Part shown: piece by piece, positions 45,694 through 53,983 of the stretch
Layout of the letters: every line of letters starts with the position of its first letter
Numbering within the stretch: the stretch's first letter is position 1
NCBI RefSeq assembly: GCF_007676755.1
Contig: NZ_VEBK01000017.1
Coordinates: 444 to 57,902 of the forward strand
Reading direction: 5' to 3'
DNA length: 57,459 nt
Source: Bacillus sp. FJAT-22090
GTDB lineage: Bacteria > Bacillota > Bacilli > Bacillales_A > Planococcaceae
Made by a program: the position numbers and the translations under genes
The notes under the pieces: generated by a model
Seen by the model: the letters and a program-made list of their open reading frames with translations, nothing else
Told to the model about the DNA's origin: nothing
Database searches by the model: none

Positions 45694-46341
45694 ATGGCTA
45701 TAATTATTATTTCTGCGATTGGAGCGTTTATCGTAACAAATATTGATGATATTTTTGTGTTAATGCTACTTTTCTCCCAAGCAAAGACGCAAGGTAAAAA
45801 GAATAAAGACAGTATTGTAGAGAATTCAATCTTTCCGAAGGATATAGTTATTGGACAATATGTAGGCTTTATTCTGTTAGTAGCAATTAGCTTGTTGGGA
45901 ACTTTTGGTGTTACATTAATTCCAGAGAAATGGGTTGGAATTCTGGGGCTAATACCAATCTATTTAGGAGTTAAGTTATTTATCAAAGGAGAAGATGAAG
46001 ATGAAATGTCTATCATCTCTAGTTTAAACTCAGGTAGATTTAATAAAATCTTTCTGAGTGTAGCTTTTATTACATTTGCTAATGGTGGAGACAATATTGG
46101 AATTTATGTCCCTTACTTTTCTACTCTAAATACAAGCGAATTGATAAGCACGGTTATTGTCTTTTTAGTAATGGTGGCTATCTGGTGCTTTATTGGATAT
46201 AGATTGGCTGCGTTCAAATATGTATCTGAGACATTAGAGAAGTATGGAAGATGGATTATCCCTCTTGTCTTTGTTGGTCTAGGTATATATATCATGTTAG
46301 AGAATGAAACATTAACTACACTTTGGAACCTGTTTAATTAA
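45694..46341 (+). CDS. cadD: CadD-family cadmium resistance transporter
   Basis: A 215-residue membrane protein with five or six helices. Its family signatures are AFIVTNIDDIFVLMLLFSQ at the N terminus and FANGGDNIGIYVPYFST near 128, both with conserved Asp. CadD/CadD-like proteins give cadmium (and quaternary-amine) resistance in staphylococci. Ribosome binding site aaaggagatg. It follows cadCA as a separate unit with its own upstream region. Confidence 0.92.
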   Translation: MAIIIISAIGAFIVTNIDDIFVLMLLFSQAKTQGKKNKDSIVENSIFPKDIVIGQYVGFILLVAISLLGTFGVTLIPEKWVGILGLIPIYLGVKLFIKGEDEDEMSIISSLNSGRFNKIFLSVAFITFANGGDNIGIYVPYFSTLNTSELISTVIVFLVMVAIWCFIGYRLAAFKYVSETLEKYGRWIIPLVFVGLGIYIMLENETLTTLWNLFN

Positions 46342-46492
46342 GATAGTTAATTTATCTAAAAAACCTTTTTGACTTCCCAGGGTTAGTGAAATAAATTCAG
46401 ACAATATTTCGTCAATATTATAGTCTAATGAATGTTTGAATGAAATGTTATTACTGATATAATTTATGGGGACAATATCAGGAGGAATTACA

Positions 46493-47038
46493 ATGAAAAA
46501 GATATGTGTTTTACTCTTACTTCTATTATTCACATTCACACCATTAGTTTTAGCACATTCTGGTCTTGAGAGTTCTGTTCCTCAAGATGGAGAAGTTGTA
46601 ACAGAGAATATATCCACCTTGTCGCTAACTTTTAATACAACAATTGAAGACACCAGTACATTTAAAATTACTAAAGAAAATGGCCAGGAAGTATCATTAG
46701 CAGAATCAATTGTTAAAGAGAAAGATATGATTGGAACCTTGAGTTCTCCCCTGGAAGATGGGACATACATAGTTTCATGGAAAATTATTGGAGAAGATGG
46801 ACATCCAATTGAAAATTCGTATTCATTTAGTGTAGCTACTTCAACTGACACTGTTCCGGAACTTTCCTCCCCCCCAATTGTGATTGATAGGAATATTAGT
46901 ACAAGTAGCCCTGCTCAAGGCATTATTTATGAAAATCAAACTTCCAATTTGAACGCCATTATGGTCGTAAGCGTTGTGTTATTAATGGTAATAGCGTTAG
47001 GCACAACTTTTTGGTTATTGAAGAGAGGGAAAAATTAA
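46493..47038 (+). CDS. copC: CopC-domain copper-binding protein
   Basis: A 181-residue exported protein: signal peptide about 1-22 ending LVLA, so the mature protein starts at His (HSGLESSVPQ), the conserved N-terminal His copper ligand of CopC. The domain continues to IGEDGHPIENSYSFSV near 105 with the second conserved D/H site. A C-terminal helix (IMVVSVVLLMVIALGTTFWLL) anchors it. The ATG at 46493 has caggaggaat upstream. Its stop overlaps the copD start (TAATG). Confidence 0.9.
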   Translation: MKKICVLLLLLLFTFTPLVLAHSGLESSVPQDGEVVTENISTLSLTFNTTIEDTSTFKITKENGQEVSLAESIVKEKDMIGTLSSPLEDGTYIVSWKIIGEDGHPIENSYSFSVATSTDTVPELSSPPIVIDRNISTSSPAQGIIYENQTSNLNAIMVVSVVLLMVIALGTTFWLLKRGKN

Positions 47039-48135
47039 TGCTTTGGATTTACTTTTCGGAAACACTTTTATATCTTTGTTTTTCTCTCTTAATGGGATCA
47101 TTTATTATCGCATTAATACCTATAAATAATAAACCTTCCATAAGTGTCAGTAAGAGGTGGTTACAATTTTCTATCCTAGGGATTGTAGTTTTATCACTTT
47201 TCCCCATTATACGACTTGTCCTCTTTCTCTACGAGGATATCGGATTAAGTTTAACTATGCAAAATGTTATAGCTGGTTTTGAAGTTGGTCGGGCATGGAC
47301 ATTTACTCTTTTCCTAGCTTTTATTTTTTACCTATATGTATCTATATTTTTAGTCTTTACAAATAAAAAGCACATTCTAGTATCTATTTTATTTACACTA
47401 GGCCTTATTTTGTCACTGGGCTGGGCAAGTCATTCTGCATCCTTAACAGAGTGGAGTGGGTTTATCGCCCATACTCTTCATTTTCTGGCAGTGACCATTT
47501 GGGTCGGAATTTTAATTGTTGTTAGCTGGTTCTCTGTAAACCATCGTAACTGGACAATGTTTTTAAAGTGGTTTACACCAATTGCTATCTTGTGTTTGCT
47601 AGTCATAGCGGGTACTGGACTATTCCTAATGACTTTGGTTCAAGATTTTAATGAGTATGCAAATTCATGGCTCTTACCTTATGGACAAGCATTACTCATC
47701 AAACACATAATAATTATTCCTATAATCATTTTTGCTTTTATTAACGGAATTTGGATGAGAAAAAGAATTGGATTGGATCCTAAAATAAATCCTCTTCCCT
47801 GGGTTAAAGCGGAAAGTGCATTACTTTTATTAGTTTTCACTGCGACTGCCGTTCTAGGTCAGCAAGAACCACCCCATAGTATTGAATCAACCGTATCTGG
47901 TGGTGGTTTACCTAGTATTTTTAGAGCGTTGCATAACGGAGTAATTACTAAACCAATCGATGCTAGCTTGGATATCAACTTAATTGGATCATTATTTTTT
48001 ATACTAACTATTGTTTTTTTAATCCTTACAGTTGCCGTATTCGTTAAGAAGGCACCTTCTGTAGTGGCATTTATAATGAGTGTCTTATGTATAGTATCTC
48101 TATACTTAGGTCTCATGAATAGTGTTGTCTATTAA
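47038..48135 (+). CDS. copD: CopD-family copper transport membrane protein
   Basis: A 365-residue protein with about eight transmembrane helices. CopD family features include GWASHSASLTEWSGFIAHTLHFLAV near 138 and WVGILIVVSWF near 165, with conserved His on helices. CopC and CopD together import copper or load it across the membrane in related systems. It starts at the ATG overlapping the copC stop. Followed directly by thiol-oxidase genes, which suggests the copper imported here serves, or must be balanced with, extracytoplasmic disulfide chemistry. Confidence 0.9.
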   Translation: MLWIYFSETLLYLCFSLLMGSFIIALIPINNKPSISVSKRWLQFSILGIVVLSLFPIIRLVLFLYEDIGLSLTMQNVIAGFEVGRAWTFTLFLAFIFYLYVSIFLVFTNKKHILVSILFTLGLILSLGWASHSASLTEWSGFIAHTLHFLAVTIWVGILIVVSWFSVNHRNWTMFLKWFTPIAILCLLVIAGTGLFLMTLVQDFNEYANSWLLPYGQALLIKHIIIIPIIIFAFINGIWMRKRIGLDPKINPLPWVKAESALLLLVFTATAVLGQQEPPHSIESTVSGGGLPSIFRALHNGVITKPIDASLDINLIGSLFFILTIVFLILTVAVFVKKAPSVVAFIMSVLCIVSLYLGLMNSVVY

Positions 48136-48163
48136 CAAAAAAATCAAATGGGAAGTGTTAATT

Positions 48164-48841
48164 ATGAATAAGTCAAATATGAAATTCACAGTAATTTTAA
48201 CGGTTGTTTCAATTGCATTAATAGCAATGATCACAATATTGATTAGCAATCAAACACCGGATGAGTCAGAAATACAAAGAGAAGAAGTCGATTTATCTGG
48301 ACAACCGGTACTTGGACAAGAAAATGCACCAGTGACCGTGGTTGAATTCGGAGATTTTAAATGTCCTTCATGTAAAGCATGGGGTGAAACGGTTTATCCT
48401 CAGCTAGTCCAAGATTACGTCCTGTCAGGAGATGTGAAATTCTCTTATATAAATGTCTTGTTCCATGGAAAAGAGTCTGTATTAGGGTCTATGGCAGCTG
48501 AATCAGTATTTAAACAGGACCCAACTGTTTATTGGGATTTCCATAAATCTTTGTTCGAAGCTCAACCAACGGAAAATCATGATGCGGCATGGATAACAAC
48601 TGAAAAAGTTCTAGAAGTTGCAAAAGGAACGCCTTCGATCAATCAAGAGCAGTTGAAACAGGATATTGAACAAGAGTTAACGTCAGAACAAGTGAATATT
48701 GATAAAGAGTTGTTCACCAAACATAACGTATCTCAAACGCCTACTATTAACATCAATGGTATTACAATGGAGGACCCGTTTGATTATGAAGCGATAAAAG
48801 AAGTTATTGATCGTGAACTTGAGGGTTCTAAAAATGAGTAA
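48164..48841 (+). CDS. bdbD: DsbA/BdbD-like membrane-anchored thiol-disulfide oxidoreductase
   Basis: A 225-residue protein: one N-terminal helix (FTVILTVVSIALIAMITILI) and a DsbA-type thioredoxin fold with CPSC (FGDFKCPSCKAWGE near 63-76) and cis-Pro loop SQTPTININ near 190. It introduces disulfides into exported proteins. The ATG at 48164 is used; ggaagtg lies upstream. Its 3' end overlaps the bdbC start by 8 bp, the classic DsbA/DsbB pairing. Confidence 0.9.
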   Translation: MNKSNMKFTVILTVVSIALIAMITILISNQTPDESEIQREEVDLSGQPVLGQENAPVTVVEFGDFKCPSCKAWGETVYPQLVQDYVLSGDVKFSYINVLFHGKESVLGSMAAESVFKQDPTVYWDFHKSLFEAQPTENHDAAWITTEKVLEVAKGTPSINQEQLKQDIEQELTSEQVNIDKELFTKHNVSQTPTININGITMEDPFDYEAIKEVIDRELEGSKNE

Positions 48842-49271
48842 ATCCCCTAACAAAATGGGAAAAAAAGTATGGGTGCTATACTTTGCATGGCTCGTATCTA
48901 TTATAGCTACGTTAGGAAGTCTTTATTTTAGTGAAATAAAAGGTTTTATACCTTGTGATCTCTGTTGGTTCCAAAGAATTTTCATGTACCCACTTGTAGT
49001 TATTTTAGGTATTGGAACTTTCCAAAGTGATATTTCCGTGAAGAAATTTGTATTACCTCTGTCTATAGTTGGCGGTTTGATCTCTTTATTCCATTACCTT
49101 GAGCAAAAGGTTCCAGGGTTCGGTGGAATAAGACCTTGCGTAAGCGGAGTTCCATGCAGTGCGGAATATATTAACTGGTTTGGTTTTGTAACAATTCCAT
49201 TCTTAGCTTTAACTGCTTTTACTTTAATAACTATTAGCATGATTTACTTGTTCTTAAAAAAATCCAAATAA
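48834..49271 (+). CDS. bdbC: DsbB/BdbC-like quinone-linked thiol oxidase
   Basis: A 145-residue membrane protein with four helices that reoxidises the neighbouring DsbA-like protein with quinone. The active pairs are C41-DL-C44 (IPCDLCWFQRI) and C-VSGVP-C near 99-105. It overlaps the upstream gene by 8 bp; translation is likely coupled. Confidence 0.92.
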   Translation: MSKSPNKMGKKVWVLYFAWLVSIIATLGSLYFSEIKGFIPCDLCWFQRIFMYPLVVILGIGTFQSDISVKKFVLPLSIVGGLISLFHYLEQKVPGFGGIRPCVSGVPCSAEYINWFGFVTIPFLALTAFTLITISMIYLFLKKSK

Positions 49272-49320
49272 TAACTTGAACGAGACTTTTTTACAACAAA
49301 CCTTATAGGGGGATTTTGTA

Positions 49321-50355
49321 ATGTATCACACAATAGTAATAGGTGCAGGGCAAGCTGGATTAGCGATGGGATATTATTTAAAAGAAAGTAATAAAAATTT
49401 TATAATGCTAGATCGGTGCAACAAAACAGGTGATGTGTGGAGAAATAGATATGATTCTCTTACATTATTTACTTCTAGAATGTATAGCTCTCTTCCAGGA
49501 CTACAACTTGAAGGGGATGGACAGGGCTTTCCATCTAAAGACGAAATTGCTAGCTACCTAGAAAGTTATGCCATTAAATTCGGGCTACCTATTGAATACA
49601 ATACGGAAGTTTTAAAGGTATCCCAAAGTAACGATGTTTTTTCGGTCGACACAAATAAGGGTACTTTAACAGCTCAAAATATAATCATAGCAACAGGTCC
49701 ATTTCAACATAAACGTATTCCCGATTTTGCAAGAAAGATTAGCAAGAATGTTGTTCAACTACACTCATCTGAATATAAAAATCCTTCTCAATTAAATTCA
49801 GGTAATGTACTGATAGTTGGTGGTGGGAATAGTGGTGCTCAGATTGCAGTTGAACTTGCTGCTGAAAAAGAAACTTTCTTAGCGGTAAGTCAGAAATTGC
49901 GATTTTTACCTTTAATTTTGGGTAATAAAAGTATTTTCTGGTGGTTTGATAAATTTGGGGTTTTAAAAGCTACAAATAGATCAGTCATAGGAAAAAAAAT
50001 TCAGGGAAACGGGGATCCTATCTTTGGATACGAACTAAAAAAAGCAATAGAAGAAGGGGAAGTCACGCTAAAAGAAAGAGTAATAAATATAGAAAATAAC
50101 CATGCGTTTTTTAAGGACAATACTAAACTTCAAGTTGACAATATCATTTGGGCTACTGGTTTCATACAAAATTATCCCTGGTTAGATATTGATGATATAT
50201 ACAATTACAATGGGATGGTGAAACATAATAGAGGCTTGACTGTGGTCAAAGGATTGTACCTCTTGGGTCTACCTTGGCAGTATAGAAGAGGTTCTTCCCT
50301 TTTGCAAGGCGTTGGTGAGGATGCGAAGTATATTATGAACCATTTAAACAGTTAA
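49321..50355 (+). CDS. czcO: CzcO-like flavoprotein
   Basis: A 344-residue FAD/NAD(P)-binding protein of the flavin monooxygenase type: IGAGQAGLAMGYYL at the start, GFPSKDEIASYL near 78, VGGGNSGAQIAVELA near 163 and the ATGFIQNYPWLD motif near 280. Similar genes are labelled czcO or K+-transport flavoproteins and often lie in metal-resistance clusters; the reaction is unproven. The ribosome binding site aggggga is present. It sits between DsbB and CcdA genes. Confidence 0.78.
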   Translation: MYHTIVIGAGQAGLAMGYYLKESNKNFIMLDRCNKTGDVWRNRYDSLTLFTSRMYSSLPGLQLEGDGQGFPSKDEIASYLESYAIKFGLPIEYNTEVLKVSQSNDVFSVDTNKGTLTAQNIIIATGPFQHKRIPDFARKISKNVVQLHSSEYKNPSQLNSGNVLIVGGGNSGAQIAVELAAEKETFLAVSQKLRFLPLILGNKSIFWWFDKFGVLKATNRSVIGKKIQGNGDPIFGYELKKAIEEGEVTLKERVINIENNHAFFKDNTKLQVDNIIWATGFIQNYPWLDIDDIYNYNGMVKHNRGLTVVKGLYLLGLPWQYRRGSSLLQGVGEDAKYIMNHLNS

Positions 50356-50415
50356 TTAAATTGAAGTTGCCGAGTTGTTAAATAAATGCTCGAGACGAAA
50401 GATAGGTGAAATGAT

Positions 50416-51126
50416 TTGTTTGAACAATTAAATTTATTACTGGCTTTCGGGGCAGGATTATTATCGTTTATATCCCCTTGTTCATTACCTCTTTACCCTG
50501 CATTTCTTTCCTATGTTACCGGGGTATCTCTAAATGAACTTAAAGAAGAAAAAGGAATGTTAAATAAGAAGGCATTAGTACATACCCTTCTGTTTTTACT
50601 AGGTTTTTCAGCCATCTTCATGGCTTTAGGTTTCTCGACTTCTTTTATAGGAACGATTTTTATTCAATATCAGGATTTACTACGACAAATAGGTGCAATC
50701 ATAATCGTGTTTTTTGGTTTAGTAGTTCTTGGGATATTTAAATTTGATTTGTTATTGTCAGAGAAAAGAGTCCAGTTTAAAAAAAGACCTAAAGGTTATA
50801 TAGGTTCCGTTTTAATAGGTATGGGATTTGCTGCTGGATGGACACCATGTACAGGACCTATACTAGCAGGTGTCATTGCTTTAGGAGTGTCTGACCCTGA
50901 AAGAGGAATGCTCTATATGCTATTCTATGTCCTCGGTTTCTCTATTCCATTTCTAATTATGTCAATGTTTATAGGGAAGATGAAGTTTCTTCAAAATAGA
51001 AGCGGGTTGTTTATGAAAATAGGCGGGTCCTTAATGATTGTAATGGGGATACTACTGTATTTCGATATGATGACAAAAATTATTGCATTTTTGACTCCTT
51101 TTTTTGGTGATTTTACAGGATTTTAA
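50416..51126 (+). CDS. ccdA: CcdA cytochrome c biogenesis/thiol transporter
   Basis: A 236-residue membrane protein with six helices carrying reducing equivalents outward. Its two active Cys sit in FISPCSLPLYPAFLSYVTG near 20 and GWTPCTGPILAG near 140, a textbook CcdA. The start is TTG with aggtga 6 bp upstream. The ResA-like partner it would reduce follows 28 bp later. Confidence 0.93.
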   Translation: MFEQLNLLLAFGAGLLSFISPCSLPLYPAFLSYVTGVSLNELKEEKGMLNKKALVHTLLFLLGFSAIFMALGFSTSFIGTIFIQYQDLLRQIGAIIIVFFGLVVLGIFKFDLLLSEKRVQFKKRPKGYIGSVLIGMGFAAGWTPCTGPILAGVIALGVSDPERGMLYMLFYVLGFSIPFLIMSMFIGKMKFLQNRSGLFMKIGGSLMIVMGILLYFDMMTKIIAFLTPFFGDFTGF

Positions 51127-51163
51127 TGCCATTTAACTTATTCAGAAAGGTGAGTTGGAAACT

Positions 51164-51700
51164 ATGGAAAATAAGAAGAAAAAAAGATTTTATATGCGTC
51201 TAATACTTTTAGTATTAATGGTAGGAATAATAAGCTTCACCATTTATTCTAACTTAACGAAAGAGAAAAACAGTGTACTTCAAGTGGGAGATGAAGCCCC
51301 TGACTTTGTACTAACTGATATGAATGGAGAAAAACATCAATTATCGGATTATAGAGGTCAAGGAGTCTTTTTAAACTTTTGGGGAACTTGGTGTAAACCG
51401 TGCGAAAGAGAGTTTCCTCTAATGGATCAACAATATCATGAGGTGAAAGACGAGGGTCTTCAAATATTAGCTGTAAATATAGGTGAGTCTGATTTTGCTG
51501 TTCAAAAGTTTATAGATAGACTAGGATTAACTTTTCCTGTTTTAATCGATCATAATAAGAGTGTAATGGAAACATACAATATTAATCCATTACCAACTAC
51601 TTTTCTTGTGAATCCAGAGGGCAAAATAGAGAAAATAATTACTGGTGAGATGAGTGAAGAAGCGATTAAAGAATATATGGAGCAAATTATGCCAGGATGA
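51164..51700 (+). CDS. resA: ResA-like membrane-anchored thioredoxin
   Basis: A 178-residue TlpA/ResA-type reductant: N-terminal anchor (MRLILLVLMVGIISFTIY), fold start VGDEAPDFVLTDMNGEKH, active site WGTWCKPCEREFP with CKPC near 75, and cis-Pro region NPLPTTFLV near 144. I take the ATG at 51164, 10 bp after aaaggtga. It is the natural partner of the adjacent CcdA. A decayed copy of its 3' part lies at 20711-20854. Confidence 0.92.
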   Translation: MENKKKKRFYMRLILLVLMVGIISFTIYSNLTKEKNSVLQVGDEAPDFVLTDMNGEKHQLSDYRGQGVFLNFWGTWCKPCEREFPLMDQQYHEVKDEGLQILAVNIGESDFAVQKFIDRLGLTFPVLIDHNKSVMETYNINPLPTTFLVNPEGKIEKIITGEMSEEAIKEYMEQIMPG

Positions 51701-51710
51701 TTTTTAATTA

Positions 51711-51762
51711 AAAAGAGGTGGTGACTAAGTTGATCTTAAGATTTAGTCACCGCCTCTTTTGG
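51711..51762. terminator. Bidirectional terminator after resA
   Basis: Long stem aaaagaggtggtgacta/tagtcaccgcctctttt with one mismatch, A-rich before and T-rich after. Confidence 0.88.
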
Positions 51763-51809
51763 CTATTCGTTATATCATAAAACAACGTAAGAGAATGAAT
51801 TGAGTTTGA

Positions 51810-52070
51810 TCAATGTTGTTCTCTAAAAATTTGATAGTTATCATTAGTTTTATTTACTATTCCACCATTATATTCAAGCCATTTTTCTTTTTCTAGCTCT
51901 ACTGCTCTATTTTGCCATTCGAACCAAATAAATAAACATTCACTACAATGACTCTCTACGCCACTATTATTGTTCATATCCCTACATGTATATAAGGACC
52001 TTTTGCGACAGCTATAGCAATAAATTACTTTATCATCAATTTTTTTTAGCGTAAATATCTCTCCCTCCAA
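51810..52070 (-). CDS. Small zinc-ribbon-like protein (tentative)
   Basis: An 86-codon frame with two Cys pairs: CYSC near 18 and HCSEC near 42, plus TC in between, a plausible zinc ribbon, then an aromatic, charged helix (WFEWQNRAVELEKEKWLEYN). The open frame begins with TTG in attggagggag, but the purine-rich site lies inside the frame and no good start follows it, so the start is uncertain. I do not recognise the family. Confidence 0.4.
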   Translation of the reverse strand: MEGEIFTLKKIDDKVIYCYSCRKRSLYTCRDMNNNSGVESHCSECLFIWFEWQNRAVELEKEKWLEYNGGIVNKTNDNYQIFREQH

Positions 52071-52358
52071 TATACAACATTTATTGTCTATTACTTGGCA
52101 ACTTATTCTTGAACAAAATAATTTTATTAAATAAATTGGAAGTATAATAATTATTAGAGGTAGTGGCTAATGTTCCTATTTATTTTTAAAAAAATATCAA
52201 CAGTATTTTTGGGAGAGCCATGAAACGTTATCTTCGGGAAGGTGTTCTTTTAACTTATCAGAGAAAAAGGAAAGAGTTTTTCTTTGATAAATATTTATTG
52301 TACTCCAAATGATTACAGTTTAATGTTATATTAATTCTAATAGTATGGGGGTGTAATA

Positions 52359-52793
52359 ATGGAATTTAAAATTGATATACCTACTGATAGCGAGGGTTAT
52401 TATTCCCTTCAATGCTCACATTGTAAGGAGAGATTTAAAGCTTCAGCAGGAGATATTGATGCTGAAGATACATTAGAGTTATTTTGTCCTTCTTGTGGGT
52501 TGGTTGGTGAAAGTTCAAGCTTTTTACCGAAAGACGTTATTGAACACGCTGAAACACTTGCAATGAATTTTCTGGAGCAAGAAATCTATAAATCTTTCAA
52601 AAAGACGAGTAGAAAAGTGAAAGGGTCTGGAGTGACTTTTAACGTTAAGAAACCAAAAGAAGAATCACCAAAATTATTAACGGAAAATGAAGATTTGGAG
52701 CAAATTGAATTACATTGTTGCGACAAAACAATTAAAGTATACCTTGACCAGAAGGTATCAAATGTTTACTGCCCGTTTTGTGGGGTGAATTAA
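52359..52793 (+). CDS. Unrecognised protein with two zinc ribbons
   Basis: A 144-residue soluble protein. The N-terminal half has C-x2-C at CSHC and C-x2-C at CPSC about 25 residues apart, a complete zinc ribbon. The C terminus has a second half-set: HCCDKTI and CPFC at the very end (VYCPFCGVN). Between them lies a basic helix (KSFKKTSRKVKGSGVTFNVK), which could bind nucleic acid. Strong ribosome binding site tgggggtg. The stop codon overlaps the next start (TAATG), so the two proteins are made together. Function unknown. Confidence 0.75.
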   Translation: MEFKIDIPTDSEGYYSLQCSHCKERFKASAGDIDAEDTLELFCPSCGLVGESSSFLPKDVIEHAETLAMNFLEQEIYKSFKKTSRKVKGSGVTFNVKKPKEESPKLLTENEDLEQIELHCCDKTIKVYLDQKVSNVYCPFCGVN

Positions 52794-53605
52794 TGAGTAA
52801 AGAAGTTCAACTTCCAGAAAAAGAATACAAGAAGTTATCACTCAATTTTAGAAAAGTTGCAAGTAGGTATTTGAATTCTGACATTGATGATGCAATAGAT
52901 AATTTAAATAGATTTCTAATTTTTATTGAAGAATGCCCAACTATCAAAAATTATATTTTAGATAATAACACTGTCAAATTTGATATTGTTGGTACTTTGG
53001 AGAAGAGAGGATATCATGACAATATAAGGTTACCTATACGCACATCAGAAGAAATTGCTTTCATCTTTCAATTACTTAACTATATATCAGAAAATAATGT
53101 GAGTTATCATGGAATTACCATAGGGTACGGTAGAAAAATTCAAGAGTCATGCGATAACTTTCATAATCAAGTTGTGAAACCCCTTGTTGACCACATTGTA
53201 TCTTATTTGGGAGAGATGGCGATAGATATGGGTTTGGATAGAAAAACAAGCACTCAATTCAATATAGGAGATTTTAAAGGACAGCTCAACCATGCTGAAG
53301 GACAAGCTTCAATTAGTGCCAATCAAATTTACATTGATACTAAAGTTGAGGAATTAAAGGACATTGCACAAAAGTTCGCACAAGCTTTAATTGATGATAC
53401 ATCTTTTCCTGAATCAGATAAAGAGGACACGGTGGAGTTAATTGAGGCTGCAGTTCAAGAAGTAGAGTCGGTAAAGCCTAAAAAAGTAATTGTGAAAACA
53501 GCAATGGAAAAAGTAAGAACTGTTAATGAAATTGCAGGTGCTGGTAATACGTTGTTCACTTTAGGTGGGCAATTACTTCACGCATTTCAGGGACTAATAG
53601 GGTAG
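52793..53605 (+). CDS. Unrecognised partner protein with Gly-rich amphipathic C terminus
   Basis: A 270-residue protein with no family I can name, translationally coupled to the zinc-ribbon protein. Residues 1-140 are a mixed helical domain (KEYKKLSLNFRKVASRYLN, then a GYGRKIQESCDNFHNQVVKP helix). A short strand-like segment FNIGDFKGQLNHAEGQASIS near 165 follows, of a type that links domains in some multi-part immunity proteins. A charged helix comes next. The last 24 residues (NEIAGAGNTLFTLGGQLLHA...) are Gly-rich and hydrophobic and could insert into membrane. Last gene before the transposon end. Confidence 0.7.
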   Translation: MSKEVQLPEKEYKKLSLNFRKVASRYLNSDIDDAIDNLNRFLIFIEECPTIKNYILDNNTVKFDIVGTLEKRGYHDNIRLPIRTSEEIAFIFQLLNYISENNVSYHGITIGYGRKIQESCDNFHNQVVKPLVDHIVSYLGEMAIDMGLDRKTSTQFNIGDFKGQLNHAEGQASISANQIYIDTKVEELKDIAQKFAQALIDDTSFPESDKEDTVELIEAAVQEVESVKPKKVIVKTAMEKVRTVNEIAGAGNTLFTLGGQLLHAFQGLIG

Positions 53606-53830
53606 GTAACCATCTACCGATTCTTTTAGTGGAAACAAACTAAAGTAAGGAAATCGCGATTTGACAGATACTAATATCGTATTGTTGCGGAAACAGCCGG
53701 CGTTAGAACATGTATAAGAAAAGGTGAAACAGAATCATCAGAATACATTGAGTCAGTATTAAAGCAGCATAATTAGGACTTATTAATAAATCCTTCCCAT
53801 TTTTTTAAAATGGTAATGATTGTTTAATTA
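53606..53830. other. Spacer with a C-terminal coding scrap
   Basis: No intact gene. A frame from 53675 to the TAG at 53776 reads YRIVAETAGVRTCIRKGETE and on to SVLKQHN, looking like the natural end of a lost gene; family not recognised. A perfect 12-bp palindrome aaatcgcgattt lies at 53651-53662. Confidence 0.5.
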
Positions 53831-53978
53831 GGATACAACTTTATTGTTGCAAATAAACAATTTCATAAATTAAGATGTTGTTTTTAGGATACAACTTTAT
53901 TGTCCAAACTAAACTTGGACTAGCCTAATAAAGACACTTAGAGCATCAGTTAGGATACAACTTTATTGTATTTTCACA
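53831..53978. repeat. L end of element 1: three inverted TnsB-type sites
   Basis: The 17-mer ggatacaactttattgt occurs exactly at 53831, 53887 and 53953. It is the inverse complement of the R-end site apart from ttgtatcc for atgtatcc. After the last copy comes attttcaca, ending at 53978. The wide, uneven spacing (56 and 66 bp) differs from the tight R end, as in Tn7. Confidence 0.93.
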
Positions 53979-53983
53979 AGTTG
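53979..53983. other. Right copy of the 5-bp target duplication of element 1
   Basis: agttg directly after the CACA end, identical to 11762-11766. Its last two bases are also the first two bases (TG) of the next element. Confidence 0.92.

Larger units (their letters stand above)
11767..53978. mobile_element. Tn7-like transposon (element 1), complete, 42.2 kb
   Basis: Bounded by TGTGAAAAAACAATAAAG on the left and, inverted, ctttattgtattttcaca on the right. Both are flanked by the same 5-bp agttg, and 16 of 18 terminal bases match between the ends. The TGT, the 9-bp lead-in and ACAATAAAG mirror canonical Tn7 (TGTGGGCGGACAATAAAG). The glmS-proximal end has four tightly spaced TnsB-type sites, and the distal end three spaced sites, the same R/L asymmetry and orientation as Tn7. 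Transposition genes tnsD-tnsA-tnsB-tnsC-tnsD occupy 11959-20261; metal-resistance cargo fills the rest. All five transposition frames are open, so the element may still be active. Confidence 0.95.

Noticed and set aside
46422-46445. Possible third CadC operator before copC (aatgaatgtttgaatga)
   Set aside because: Only one half of the TCAAAT-4-ATTTGA palindrome is recognisable.
52220-52312. 30-codon frame (MKRYLREGVLLTYQ...) with gggagag upstream
   Set aside because: Short, unrecognised and in a spacer; a start site alone is weak evidence. Kept here as a possible small peptide.
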